Assembly: GCA_016839905.1 (NCBI GenBank)
Contig: JAEOTJ010000249.1
Span: 1-24,751 of the forward strand
Source: Promethearchaeota archaeon
GTDB taxonomy: Archaea; Asgardarchaeota; Lokiarchaeia; Sigynarchaeales; SOKP01
Direction: 5' to 3'
Length of the DNA stretch: 24,751 bases
Under the pieces are notes generated by a model. That model ran no database searches. It saw nothing but the letters and a program-made list of their open reading frames with translations, and was not told where the DNA came from. A program made the position numbers and the translations under genes. This document shows positions 7,787 to 15,657 of this stretch, one piece after another; positions within the stretch are counted from its first letter, which is position 1; each line of letters opens with the position of its first letter.

Positions 7787-10144
7787 TTATAATTTTATGG
7801 TCCGTGCGAGTACATTTTTAAAATTTTCAACATCATTTACTAATTTATCCGCATTCTCTTCGCTAATATTATCATCTTTTTCATATTTATTCAGTGTAGT
7901 AAGCCAAAATTCTATACGACCTAATATTGGGTTTTTATCACCAACAATTTTTCTTAAGCGAATGAAAGTATCTTGCAATTTAGTTCTTATATTTTGAGCT
8001 TTCCACCTAAGCATGCAATAATCTGAAACTTCTGCTAAATTTTGGGTTATTGCCATTACATCAATGGTCTTTTCTCTTTCATCAGACCTAATTTTTCGGA
8101 TGATATTAATTTCATCAAATAAAATTTCAATAATTTTAGCTAAGAATCCTGTGAGTTGTCCAGGATTTGCACACCATACTCTTACTTCTAAGGATTGACT
8201 TATCTCTGAGACATAAACTCTTGTAATGATCCGGCCCCCTGTAACTTTAGCCTCTGCACAAAACCAAGCCTCTGCTTCATAATTATTTTCTATATCTCCT
8301 CCGTCAAATGAAGTTATCATGCTTGTCTCAAAATTCTTTAAAGTTCGGATAGCTGCTCTATATGCTAATCTTGGGTCTAAATCAGCGATTAAAAATGCCC
8401 GGGCATCATTTGGAAGGCTTTGTATTGATAATTGACAATCTTCTATTGTTGATAATGAAGTACATACAAGGGGACATTTAATTTGCACTTTTTTCTTCCT
8501 TATATTTATTGTATGTTGCTCTCCTGTAGCAGTTTTATAAATGACTGTCCCTCCAAGATTTGACATTCCACACTCCTTTGGTTCTAAATAGAAATCTACG
8601 CCTCTTGAATTATTCGATTCGATTACGGGAATATTAATTAGAGGTTCCTTTACATTATAGCTTGAAGGAATATCTAATACTATCTTAACATTATGTATTG
8701 CCATATTACTAAAATTCCGAACAACAACTTTAAAATGTAATTGTCCTCCTATGAAATCATAATCTCGTACAACTTCAATCTTTTCCTTATTAAAGGAATC
8801 CATGCTTGCTTTTTGTGATTGACTAGGCTTTGAAGGAGCCATTGAAACGCTGTAGGCTGTAAAAGTTCTATTTTGAGAATCAATATAACCATCAATATCT
8901 CCTCTCCCTATAAGTAAAGCTAAATTCTCTTCAATACTTGATTCTGTAACTCCCAATTTTTTTGAAATCTCTTTAAGAGGGAGGTTTCTATATGCTCTAG
9001 CTAATTCTCTTATTTTTTTTTCAAGATATTTAGTTGTCATGAACTCTCTTTTTTGAGTAAATAAACCTTTAATTGCACCGGTTTTAATCATTTGATGTAA
9101 ACTCTTCCTAGCCAATTCAATTGCTATTTTTAATTCTTCAGCAAGTTTAGATAGTCTGAATAATCCAAATTTTTTTGAATATTCTTTAATCTCTTTAATA
9201 ATTTGATTAATTGTTAGAATTTCATTGCCACGATCTGCAAAGAATGCTAAATCTTTATTAGCTCGCATTAAATTAACACAATAATTCTTAACCAACTCTT
9301 TTGGGAGGTTAAATTTTTTTGTTAGTTCTCCTAATGAAACTCTTCCCTTAGAATTCATATTATCATGTAAATTGTCTGAAATGTATTTTTGAGTATAATA
9401 TTTTTTTTTGTCTATTGAGAATGATCCTTTTATTTTAAAATTCCCAATTAACTTATATATCATTTTAAGAGCTATATCTGAACTCATATCTAATATTAAT
9501 GCTAAATCTGCAACATCAACGATTCCCTCATCTTGGAATTTTGAAAGTAATTTTTCTCTAACTTCAGATGATATATAATAAAATATTTTATGTTGTTGGT
9601 CTATTATTCCGTGAATTTTTTCTTCTTCGATATATTTATTGATAAATTTAATCATTTGATTTGCTGTAATATTAAACGAGTTGATAATTGTTGAAAAATT
9701 TGTAGTATGTGCTCTTGTTAAGAGATCTAAAAAACATTTAGGACAAATTTCTTTTCCCATTATATACCTTAATTTCTTATTACATATCTTGAATCCCTGT
9801 GTAAGACCATACCTTACTGATTCTCTGGCTAGAGTTTCTTTTGTAGGAAAAAATATACCTGGTGTTTTTAAATATGAATTCCATGAACACTCATTACATT
9901 CTAAATAATACTGCCCAGATGATAGCCTCTCAAGTTTTAATTGTTTCTTGCATTCTGGACACATACTATTTTCAATAGCACCACACTTATAGTTATGCTC
10001 TACTGCTTTTGGTTTTGGATACTGAATGTTATGTTTTTTGCATTCCCATTGTTCTGTTGTAAGCATGTGATCAATGCAATAACTGGACTTACATTTTTCA
10101 CATGTAAAATCGATTTTTTCAGACTCGCAAAAGAGACATTTCAT
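7787..10144 (-). CDS. zinc-finger / tandem winged-helix (UFL1/PCI-like) / beta-sandwich protein
   Basis: This protein has about 785 residues and several regions. The N-terminus has CLFCESEKIDFTCEKCKSSY then CIDH and CKKH, a C/H spacing like AN1 or B-box fingers, followed by a zinc ribbon (CPEC...CNEC) and a further C...CPKC pair near 124-140. Residues about 150-435 look like five winged-helix repeats, each ending in a wing such as GRGDIDGYIDSQNRTF. The third, KGRVSLGELTKKFNLPKELV, resembles UFL1 [20 protein letters not shown] as I recall it. Residues about 465-560 look like an Ig/CARDB-type beta-sandwich (HFKVVVRNFSNMAIHNVKI), followed by a mixed alpha/beta C-terminal domain. A ligase-scaffold or complex-assembly role is inferred; a transcription factor is the main alternative. 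The ATG at 10144 is preferred to the GTG at 10153 because it directly precedes the first zinc Cys. The flanking genes give no functional clue. Confidence 0.6.
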   Translation of the reverse strand: MKCLFCESEKIDFTCEKCKSSYCIDHMLTTEQWECKKHNIQYPKPKAVEHNYKCGAIENSMCPECKKQLKLERLSSGQYYLECNECSWNSYLKTPGIFFPTKETLARESVRYGLTQGFKICNKKLRYIMGKEICPKCFLDLLTRAHTTNFSTIINSFNITANQMIKFINKYIEEEKIHGIIDQQHKIFYYISSEVREKLLSKFQDEGIVDVADLALILDMSSDIALKMIYKLIGNFKIKGSFSIDKKKYYTQKYISDNLHDNMNSKGRVSLGELTKKFNLPKELVKNYCVNLMRANKDLAFFADRGNEILTINQIIKEIKEYSKKFGLFRLSKLAEELKIAIELARKSLHQMIKTGAIKGLFTQKREFMTTKYLEKKIRELARAYRNLPLKEISKKLGVTESSIEENLALLIGRGDIDGYIDSQNRTFTAYSVSMAPSKPSQSQKASMDSFNKEKIEVVRDYDFIGGQLHFKVVVRNFSNMAIHNVKIVLDIPSSYNVKEPLINIPVIESNNSRGVDFYLEPKECGMSNLGGTVIYKTATGEQHTINIRKKKVQIKCPLVCTSLSTIEDCQLSIQSLPNDARAFLIADLDPRLAYRAAIRTLKNFETSMITSFDGGDIENNYEAEAWFCAEAKVTGGRIITRVYVSEISQSLEVRVWCANPGQLTGFLAKIIEILFDEINIIRKIRSDEREKTIDVMAITQNLAEVSDYCMLRWKAQNIRTKLQDTFIRLRKIVGDKNPILGRIEFWLTTLNKYEKDDNISEENADKLVNDVENFKNVLARTIKL

Positions 10145-10356
10145 GAAATTCACAGATTAATTAATTCATTTTTTCTTCTCTATAAATATTATAAAAATTT
10201 TAAATTAAAAAAGTTGAATAGACCAATATTAATTATCAATACAATACATATTTTCTTACTATATATAATCTTTAAACTTTTGTTTTTTAATATTATCTTT
10301 TAGATATATAAGGAATATTAAGATTTTCAATATTTTCAAATAGAATTTACAAAGTT

Positions 10357-11067
10357 TTAGATATTAGTTACAACCGCAAAAATATCAATTCTTAATATAC
10401 TAAGGATTATAATAATACTATTAAAAATTAATATTACTAAAATTATAATTATAAAGACTCTTTTTCTATTTTTATCTTTCGGTTTAATAGCATTATAAGT
10501 ACTATGTTTTGCAATTGCTAAAGGATATAAACCTATAAAAGTTCCTAAGGAAAAAAAGAAAACTGTTAATATACCTTCTATATACCCATAACTAAGAGAG
10601 TAAGTTAGGCACTGAGTATATATAAATAATTCAAAAATACAAGGGGGAAAACCTGCGAGAATCCCAAAAAGATAAGGTGTCCGATTTTTTTCCCAATTGA
10701 ATTGTGATATATCCTCATGATATTTTGCTTTTGAATGAGGATTATAATCTCTTTGAGTCACGAATAATAATATAATAATTCCAGCAATAATCGATGAAAA
10801 TGCTCCAATGAAATTAATTGCAAAACGATCTGGTATGAATCCTAAAAGTATTGGTATTAAACTAATTAAGATAGTAAAAAATGCGATTATTAAATTAGCA
10901 GACATTAGTCCAATTCCGTAAAGTGCTAGGATAAATAAACTCCTTTTTGGATTTTTACTAATCCCTGATGACCAAAAGAAAAAAATTGCCTTATCTTCAC
11001 ATGGAATAAATGTATGAAGGATGCCAATTATAAATGCTGGAAAAAAAATAATTAAATATTGCTGCAT
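10357..11067 (-). CDS. NicO/DsbD-CcdA-like multi-spanning membrane protein
   Basis: This is a polytopic membrane protein of about 236 residues with six or more hydrophobic helices. The first helix region, FIIGILHTFIPCEDKAIFFF, fits the GxxH...P...D/KA pattern of NicO/RcnA and UreH-like transporters. A second similar half has AGFPPCIFELFIYTQ, as in DsbD/CcdA-type inverted-repeat proteins. A cysteine is present in each half (IPCED and PPCIF). In that superfamily the halves carry metal or electrons across the membrane; the substrate here is unknown. A longer frame reaches 11166, but that would overlap hisA. The ATG at 11067 (MQQYLIIFFPAF), 52 bases past the hisA stop, starts right at the first helix and is preferred. 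It is probably the last gene of the GT87-hisA operon. Confidence 0.6.
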   Translation of the reverse strand: MQQYLIIFFPAFIIGILHTFIPCEDKAIFFFWSSGISKNPKRSLFILALYGIGLMSANLIIAFFTILISLIPILLGFIPDRFAINFIGAFSSIIAGIIILLFVTQRDYNPHSKAKYHEDISQFNWEKNRTPYLFGILAGFPPCIFELFIYTQCLTYSLSYGYIEGILTVFFFSLGTFIGLYPLAIAKHSTYNAIKPKDKNRKRVFIIIILVILIFNSIIIILSILRIDIFAVVTNI

Positions 11068-11119
11068 TTTTTTATATGGTGCATTCTGGTATTTAATTAA
11101 TAAACATATCTCTTTAGTT

Positions 11120-11839
11120 TTAATATTTTTGATTCTTAAATATGGAAAAGGAAAGTTTGTTTTCATAGAAAGCTTTACCTATTATTACACCCTTGACACC
11201 AATTTCCTTTAAATCAAATAAATCCTTCTTATTTCTTACACCTCCCGCAGCGTATATCGGAATATCAACAGACTTTACCATTCTCTCAATATTTCTAAGA
11301 TCTGGCCCTATAAATGCACCATCTGCCTCAATTGACGAAAAGAGAATATATCCCGCACCTAATTTTGCCATGCTCTTACTAAAAGTAAAAGGATCTTTAT
11401 CTGTTTGTTCAGTCCATCCATGAATCGCAATTTTATCCTCTTTATAATCAATAGCAACGATAATGTGTTCTGAACCAACCTTTTCTGCTAAATTCTTGAT
11501 AATTTCAGGATGTTTGATTGCCAATGTACCTATTATAACTCTATCAGCACCTAATTCAATTAATTCTAATGCTGCTTCAAGACTTCTTATACCTCCTCCT
11601 ATTTGAACCTTTATTTTATCTGAAGCCTTAAATATCATTGTTTTTAGAATTTTCTTATTCTTATCCGATCCCCAAGCCCCATCTAAATCAACAAAATGCA
11701 GTCTTTTTGCATCTTGCTCCATCCAAAAATTTAGTGCATCAATTGGGTTTTCATAATATACTTTCTCAGTGCCCTTCCTTCCCTTAAATAACCGAACACA
11801 TTTTCCTCCACTGATATCGATAGCAGGAATAATTTCCAT
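11120..11839 (-). CDS. hisA: HisA, phosphoribosylformimino-AICAR-phosphate isomerase
   Basis: HisA catalyses the fourth step of histidine synthesis, an Amadori isomerisation of ProFAR to PRFAR. At 239 residues it has the usual length. The (beta/alpha)8 barrel signatures are complete: MEIIPAIDISGGKCVRL with catalytic D8, VQIGGGIRS (phosphate site, about 78-86), IVAIDYK with catalytic D131, and IYAAGGVRNKKDL in the second phosphate site. Seven bases upstream is the stop of the GT87 gene, whose final AGATGA may serve as its ribosome site, so translation is probably coupled. The gene is away from other his genes in the window. HisF is the close relative, but its signature is different and the D8 context MEIIPAIDI is typical of HisA. 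Confidence 0.95.
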   Translation of the reverse strand: MEIIPAIDISGGKCVRLFKGRKGTEKVYYENPIDALNFWMEQDAKRLHFVDLDGAWGSDKNKKILKTMIFKASDKIKVQIGGGIRSLEAALELIELGADRVIIGTLAIKHPEIIKNLAEKVGSEHIIVAIDYKEDKIAIHGWTEQTDKDPFTFSKSMAKLGAGYILFSSIEADGAFIGPDLRNIERMVKSVDIPIYAAGGVRNKKDLFDLKEIGVKGVIIGKAFYENKLSFSIFKNQKY

Positions 11840-11845
11840 TTTATT

Positions 11846-13129
11846 TCATCTTTTTAAAATCTTATTATTGTCTATTTTTGATTTAGAGAGATTATATCTA
11901 CTTATTTCTGTGTAAGTTATTATAAGAAAAATTGTACTTGCAAAATTAAATGGAAAATATATAAGTGTTAGAAACCAGAGTCCCATAAAGGCTAAATCTA
12001 GAAATGTGAAGAAGAAAAAGGCTCGTTTAATAGGTAATATATGTTCTGATTGTCTTGGCAGATTAAAAATTATAATAATTAATAATGGTGTTAAATTTAA
12101 AAGATGATGATTCCAGGAATCATAATAAACTAATAACATTATCATTATACTAAATGTAAATCCATAAATAATTGTTTGCTCATCAAATCTTCCTATTATA
12201 TAAATAATAAATCCTAATCCACCTACAATGGCAATAATTGTTATTAAGACATATAATTGATTAAATGGAATGTTAAAGATATAACAAAAATTTAAGATGT
12301 TCTTAGTAATACTAAATGAAAAATTTATTGTAAGAGGGTTACTTCCTGTAAAATTTGTGGCAAGAAATCCCTCAAGCAATAAAGGATATATAATAAATAG
12401 GATTATATTTAATGATATTGGAATCATAATTCCAATTAATCTTATAAAACTTTTTGAAAAGTCTATAGTTAATTTTTTATTGTTCATATCAAAATGAATT
12501 ACCAATAAGAATGGTATTATAAAAAGTGCTGTTGGTTTAATGACAATACTAATCCCTATTAATAAACCACCAATTAATTGCCATTTTAGCTCTTCATGTT
12601 TTAATAGAATATAGAGAGTTGATAAAATAAAGAAAGTTATGAAGAGATTAATTTGACCTAGAATATAATTGAGCACGTGTGGAATTGACATTAAATAAAT
12701 ACTAATGTATAAAATTACTCTTTTATCATCTTGTTCATGCCCTTCTCCTCTAACAAGAATGATTATTTTATATAAAATAATACAAATCAATATGTTGAGA
12801 ATCAAGTTTATAATGTGAAATATTATAAATCCTAGAGTAAAACCCATAAAGTAAAAAGGAATAAACATGATCGCTGAAAGTGGTAAATACCTAAAATCCC
12901 ATATGTAATATTCTTGATTATACAAATTATTTATATCTTCTAATACTACACCTCCAGCTTCAAAAAATATTCGAAAATCGTTTTGTTCATAAAGATATAT
13001 AAGAACAACGAATAATGTAATTATAAAATAACCCAGATGAATAAATATGGCATATCGAAAAATCTTATTCTCAGACCATATTTCAATAAATCTTTTTTTT
13101 ATTTGAAGTAATCTTGATTTTAAGGTCAT
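11846..13129 (-). CDS. GT87-type (DUF2029) polyprenol-phosphate sugar transferase
   Basis: This 427-residue integral membrane protein has about ten to twelve helices. After the first helix the extracytoplasmic loop reads DFRIFFEAGGVVLEDINNLY, followed by WDFRYLPLSAIMFIPF. This fits the DFxVFYxAGxxxLxGxxLY and FxYxPLxAxLFxPF pattern of GT-C family 87 mannosyl/arabinofuranosyl transferases. The acidic residue at D51 is the likely catalytic base, by analogy with other GT-C enzymes. These enzymes use polyprenyl-phosphate sugars to build surface glycans or lipids; donor and acceptor here are unknown. It is the first gene of a probable operon with hisA. A TATA-like element lies about 29 bases before the ATG at 13129. 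Confidence 0.75.
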   Translation of the reverse strand: MTLKSRLLQIKKRFIEIWSENKIFRYAIFIHLGYFIITLFVVLIYLYEQNDFRIFFEAGGVVLEDINNLYNQEYYIWDFRYLPLSAIMFIPFYFMGFTLGFIIFHIINLILNILICIILYKIIILVRGEGHEQDDKRVILYISIYLMSIPHVLNYILGQINLFITFFILSTLYILLKHEELKWQLIGGLLIGISIVIKPTALFIIPFLLVIHFDMNNKKLTIDFSKSFIRLIGIMIPISLNIILFIIYPLLLEGFLATNFTGSNPLTINFSFSITKNILNFCYIFNIPFNQLYVLITIIAIVGGLGFIIYIIGRFDEQTIIYGFTFSIMIMLLVYYDSWNHHLLNLTPLLIIIIFNLPRQSEHILPIKRAFFFFTFLDLAFMGLWFLTLIYFPFNFASTIFLIITYTEISRYNLSKSKIDNNKILKR

Positions 13130-13154
13130 TAAGTACTACCAAAATTTATCTTAC

Positions 13155-13162
13155 TATAAAAT
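13155..13162 (-). promoter_or_regulatory. TATA-like element of the GT87-hisA operon
   Basis: On the minus strand the element reads ATTTTATA and is centred about 29 bases before the ATG at 13129, compatible with a very short or absent leader. The methyltransferase gene ends 82 bases upstream of that ATG, so the operon probably has its own promoter. Confidence 0.4.
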
Positions 13163-13210
13163 CTTTAAATCTAATTATTAAAATTAAATTTTTTAATTCA
13201 GTTAAAATTC

Positions 13211-14293
13211 CTATTTTTTTCTCTTCATTATTAATTCTTTTTTAAAAAAGCCAGAATTAATAATTTTTTCTTTTTCCTCTGTTAAATTTGTGTAGATTTT
13301 AAAAGGATTTGCTTTTTGAGTATTTTTTATTCTATTTTGTGTTAAATATATTGAATATTCTGAGATATCACAGCCTATCCATTTTCTATTTAATTTTTCT
13401 GCCATTAAAAGCGTCGTTCCTGAACCACAGAAAAAATCTGCGATTAAATCACCTTCATTACTTCCTAATTTTATAATCCGCTCAAGCAAATCATGATGCT
13501 TTTGAGTAGGAAAGCCAGTCCATTCTTTTGATGCGGGTTGCATGCATGGAATCTTCCAAACATCATCCATTTTTTTATCTGTTACTGTTCTATAAATAAC
13601 ATGTCCATTCTCATCTTTTAAATTCTTTAAAACCCCATTTACCATTGTTCTTCTTAATTGTTTGATAGGCTTTTTACGTGGGATTCTTAATTGATTGAAT
13701 GTATAGTTATCGGTTTTAGAATATACTAAAATATCATCATGTGCCCTTGGTAGACTTTTTTTTCCTGCTGAATATTTATTATAATAATACCATATAATAT
13801 TATTTACAAAACGATTTTGCCCAAAAATCTCGTCCAAAATAAGTCTTACATAATGACTCGCATGCCAATCTAAATGAATGAATAATATACCCTTTTTTGA
13901 TAATAATTCATGAAATAAAATAATTCGATTATATAACATTTGCATGTATGAATCTAGATCTCCGTTCCAATGATCATTATAAGCGACTGCATCATAATCC
14001 TGATCTTTTTCCTTAATTTGGATATAATAATTCGACCCAGAATAGAAAGGAGGATCTATGTAAATTAAATCAATTCTTTCTTTAAAGTCATTTAATAAAT
14101 AATATAAGACTTCTTGATTATCTGCCCAAAATAATTTATTAACCCAAGAGGAGTTAAAACTCCCTTCGGTCTTATTTTTTTCATGAGTATTGTTAATAGA
14201 ATCAATTATTTTAAATTTATTATTAAAAAACTTCTTATATTTCTCGAAATCCTTCCTAAAACCTGATTTATTAACCCAATTTAATTTTACCAT
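13211..14293 (-). CDS. beta-class amino-DNA methyltransferase (N6-adenine or N4-cytosine), orphan
   Basis: This 360-residue SAM-dependent DNA methyltransferase has catalytic motif IV, DLIYIDPPFYSGSNYY, at about 75-90. The SAM-binding motif I, DLIADFFCGSGTTLLMAEKL, comes later at about 280-300, and this order defines the beta class (type III Mod-like and relatives). TGFPTQKHHDLLERIIKLGS just before motif I is the usual motif X region. DPPF is consistent with N6-adenine methylation, though N4-cytosine enzymes cannot be excluded. No restriction endonuclease or type III Res subunit is beside it, so it looks solitary. It could act in gene regulation, DNA marking or anti-restriction, or be a remnant of a restriction system. 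The start is the ATG at 14293. Confidence 0.85.
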   Translation of the reverse strand: MVKLNWVNKSGFRKDFEKYKKFFNNKFKIIDSINNTHEKNKTEGSFNSSWVNKLFWADNQEVLYYLLNDFKERIDLIYIDPPFYSGSNYYIQIKEKDQDYDAVAYNDHWNGDLDSYMQMLYNRIILFHELLSKKGILFIHLDWHASHYVRLILDEIFGQNRFVNNIIWYYYNKYSAGKKSLPRAHDDILVYSKTDNYTFNQLRIPRKKPIKQLRRTMVNGVLKNLKDENGHVIYRTVTDKKMDDVWKIPCMQPASKEWTGFPTQKHHDLLERIIKLGSNEGDLIADFFCGSGTTLLMAEKLNRKWIGCDISEYSIYLTQNRIKNTQKANPFKIYTNLTEEKEKIINSGFFKKELIMKRKK

Positions 14294-14374
14294 TCTTAAT
14301 AATACTATATTCTAGCTCGTTCTTAAATTTTTTAAAAAAAGTTTCAAATCGTCAAATTTAAAAAATAATAATTT

Positions 14375-14388
14375 ATTACAATTGTAAT
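14375..14388. promoter_or_regulatory. 14-bp perfect palindrome, candidate operator
   Basis: ATTACAATTGTAAT is its own reverse complement. It lies in the 147-bp divergent region between the methyltransferase (start 14293, minus) and the membrane-protein operon (start 14441, plus), just upstream of a TATA-like ATTATATATT at 14400-14409. This is a usual place for an archaeal activator or repressor dimer site. Chance is possible in such AT-rich DNA. Confidence 0.4.
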
Positions 14389-14440
14389 TAAATTAAATGA
14401 TTATATATTGATGTATTTAAAATAATTAAGGCAATGCAGA

Positions 14441-15622
14441 ATGGGATTTAAAGATTTAAAAAAGATAGGTAAAAAAGAAAATAGAATTTTTCTGATATTA
14501 ATTATATGGCTTTTAATCGCTTTTACGTTTGTATCTTTTGATATTCCTGGAATTAATGAAATCCTTGATTTAATTGGTTTTATTTTATTTATTCCGCTTA
14601 TAATAGTATGTATGGTCCTAGTTTTAATCGCAGTTTTTACAGATAAGGAAGTTAAAGAAATTACTCTAAAACAATATATCATTTATTTTATTATTGGTAT
14701 TCTAATTATGATTATTTTCACAACTTTTAGTCTCATTTTAGGTTTAATTTTAATGATACTTGCTATTTTATCTTATGTCATGATAACTGCAATTTTTACT
14801 TTATATGGATGTTATAAAAAAGGAATAGAATGGGATGAAAAAATATATAATTGGCCTAGACCTATTAATTTCTTCGCAAGATGGATACAATTTTTTGGAG
14901 GGATAATAATTGCGATAATATTACTTTTAATTGCAGCGGGTGCTGGAACCATATGGGGTCTAGTTTCTAAAGATATAGCAAATTTTTATATCCTTATCCC
15001 TTGGCTGATAATCCTAGTTATTATTGTTTTAGCTATATTTGGATATTTATTTGTATTTCTGGCTAAATTAAATGCGTGGTTAGGGGTATTTTTTATTTGG
15101 GTTGCTCTATATACCTATTATTTAATGTTTAATGCTTTTTATAGTCTTTCTAAAAGTGATGGTACAGGTACAAGTAGTTTAGGTGGCGATTTTGCATTAT
15201 ATATACAAATTGGACTTTATATTTTTGATTTAATCCTGATTCTATCTACTATAGGAACCCTTGTAGGTGAAAGAACAGAAGTCATTGGTAAGACTTTACA
15301 TATGAAATCTGATACTATTTTAATATGGTTAATATTCTCTAAAGCAGCTTATGAATTCGTAGAACTTATCCCCGGACTTAAAGTAGGTACATTTAAAGCA
15401 GTAGGTGTTTTTATACTTTTCTTACCATTAATTTTGATAACAGGTATTTACGGAATTTTTCATTATTTTAAAGTGAAAAAAGAAAGAAAAAAGAAAAAAA
15501 AGGAAAAAAAAGCAGAGAAGAAAGTCAGGAAAAAAAGTAAAAAATGTCCTCATTGTGAAGCATTAAATCAAAAGAACGCTAAATTCTGTAAAGGATGTGG
15601 AGAAGATTTAAAAAAGAAATAA
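14441..15622 (+). CDS. multi-spanning membrane protein with C-terminal zinc ribbon (paralog 1)
   Basis: This 393-residue protein has about eight to ten hydrophobic helices, then a strongly basic linker (KKERKKKKKEKKAEKKVRKK) and a C-terminal zinc ribbon CPHCEALNQKNAKFCKGCGE. I do not recognise the membrane family. It is a paralog of the next gene: both begin with a short amphipathic segment ending in KKENR or EKENR, then Ile-rich helices. Both also share RxIQFFGG/RGIEFFGG, LNAWLGVFF/FNAWLGIFF and LIWLIFSKAAYEF/LVWLIFSKVAYEF. The two differ in the cytoplasmic tail. The start is ATG 14441, with a TATA-like element centred about 36 bases upstream, and it is first in a two-gene operon. A zinc-ribbon tail suggests interaction with a cytoplasmic partner; this is inference only. 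Confidence 0.75.
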   Translation: MGFKDLKKIGKKENRIFLILIIWLLIAFTFVSFDIPGINEILDLIGFILFIPLIIVCMVLVLIAVFTDKEVKEITLKQYIIYFIIGILIMIIFTTFSLILGLILMILAILSYVMITAIFTLYGCYKKGIEWDEKIYNWPRPINFFARWIQFFGGIIIAIILLLIAAGAGTIWGLVSKDIANFYILIPWLIILVIIVLAIFGYLFVFLAKLNAWLGVFFIWVALYTYYLMFNAFYSLSKSDGTGTSSLGGDFALYIQIGLYIFDLILILSTIGTLVGERTEVIGKTLHMKSDTILIWLIFSKAAYEFVELIPGLKVGTFKAVGVFILFLPLILITGIYGIFHYFKVKKERKKKKKEKKAEKKVRKKSKKCPHCEALNQKNAKFCKGCGEDLKKK

Positions 15623-15657
15623 TTTTTTATTAAAACAAGAATAAAGAGGTTAATAAT

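Noticed and set aside
9941..10303. 120-residue plus-strand reading frame
   Set aside because: It is antisense to the N-terminus of the winged-helix protein and to its promoter, and is Phe/Ile-rich as expected for a complement of Lys/Asn codons.
11067..11166. Longer start for the NicO/DsbD-like protein at 11166
   Set aside because: It would overlap hisA by 47 bases and add a hydrophilic N-terminus not expected for the family. The ATG at 11067 begins at the first helix.
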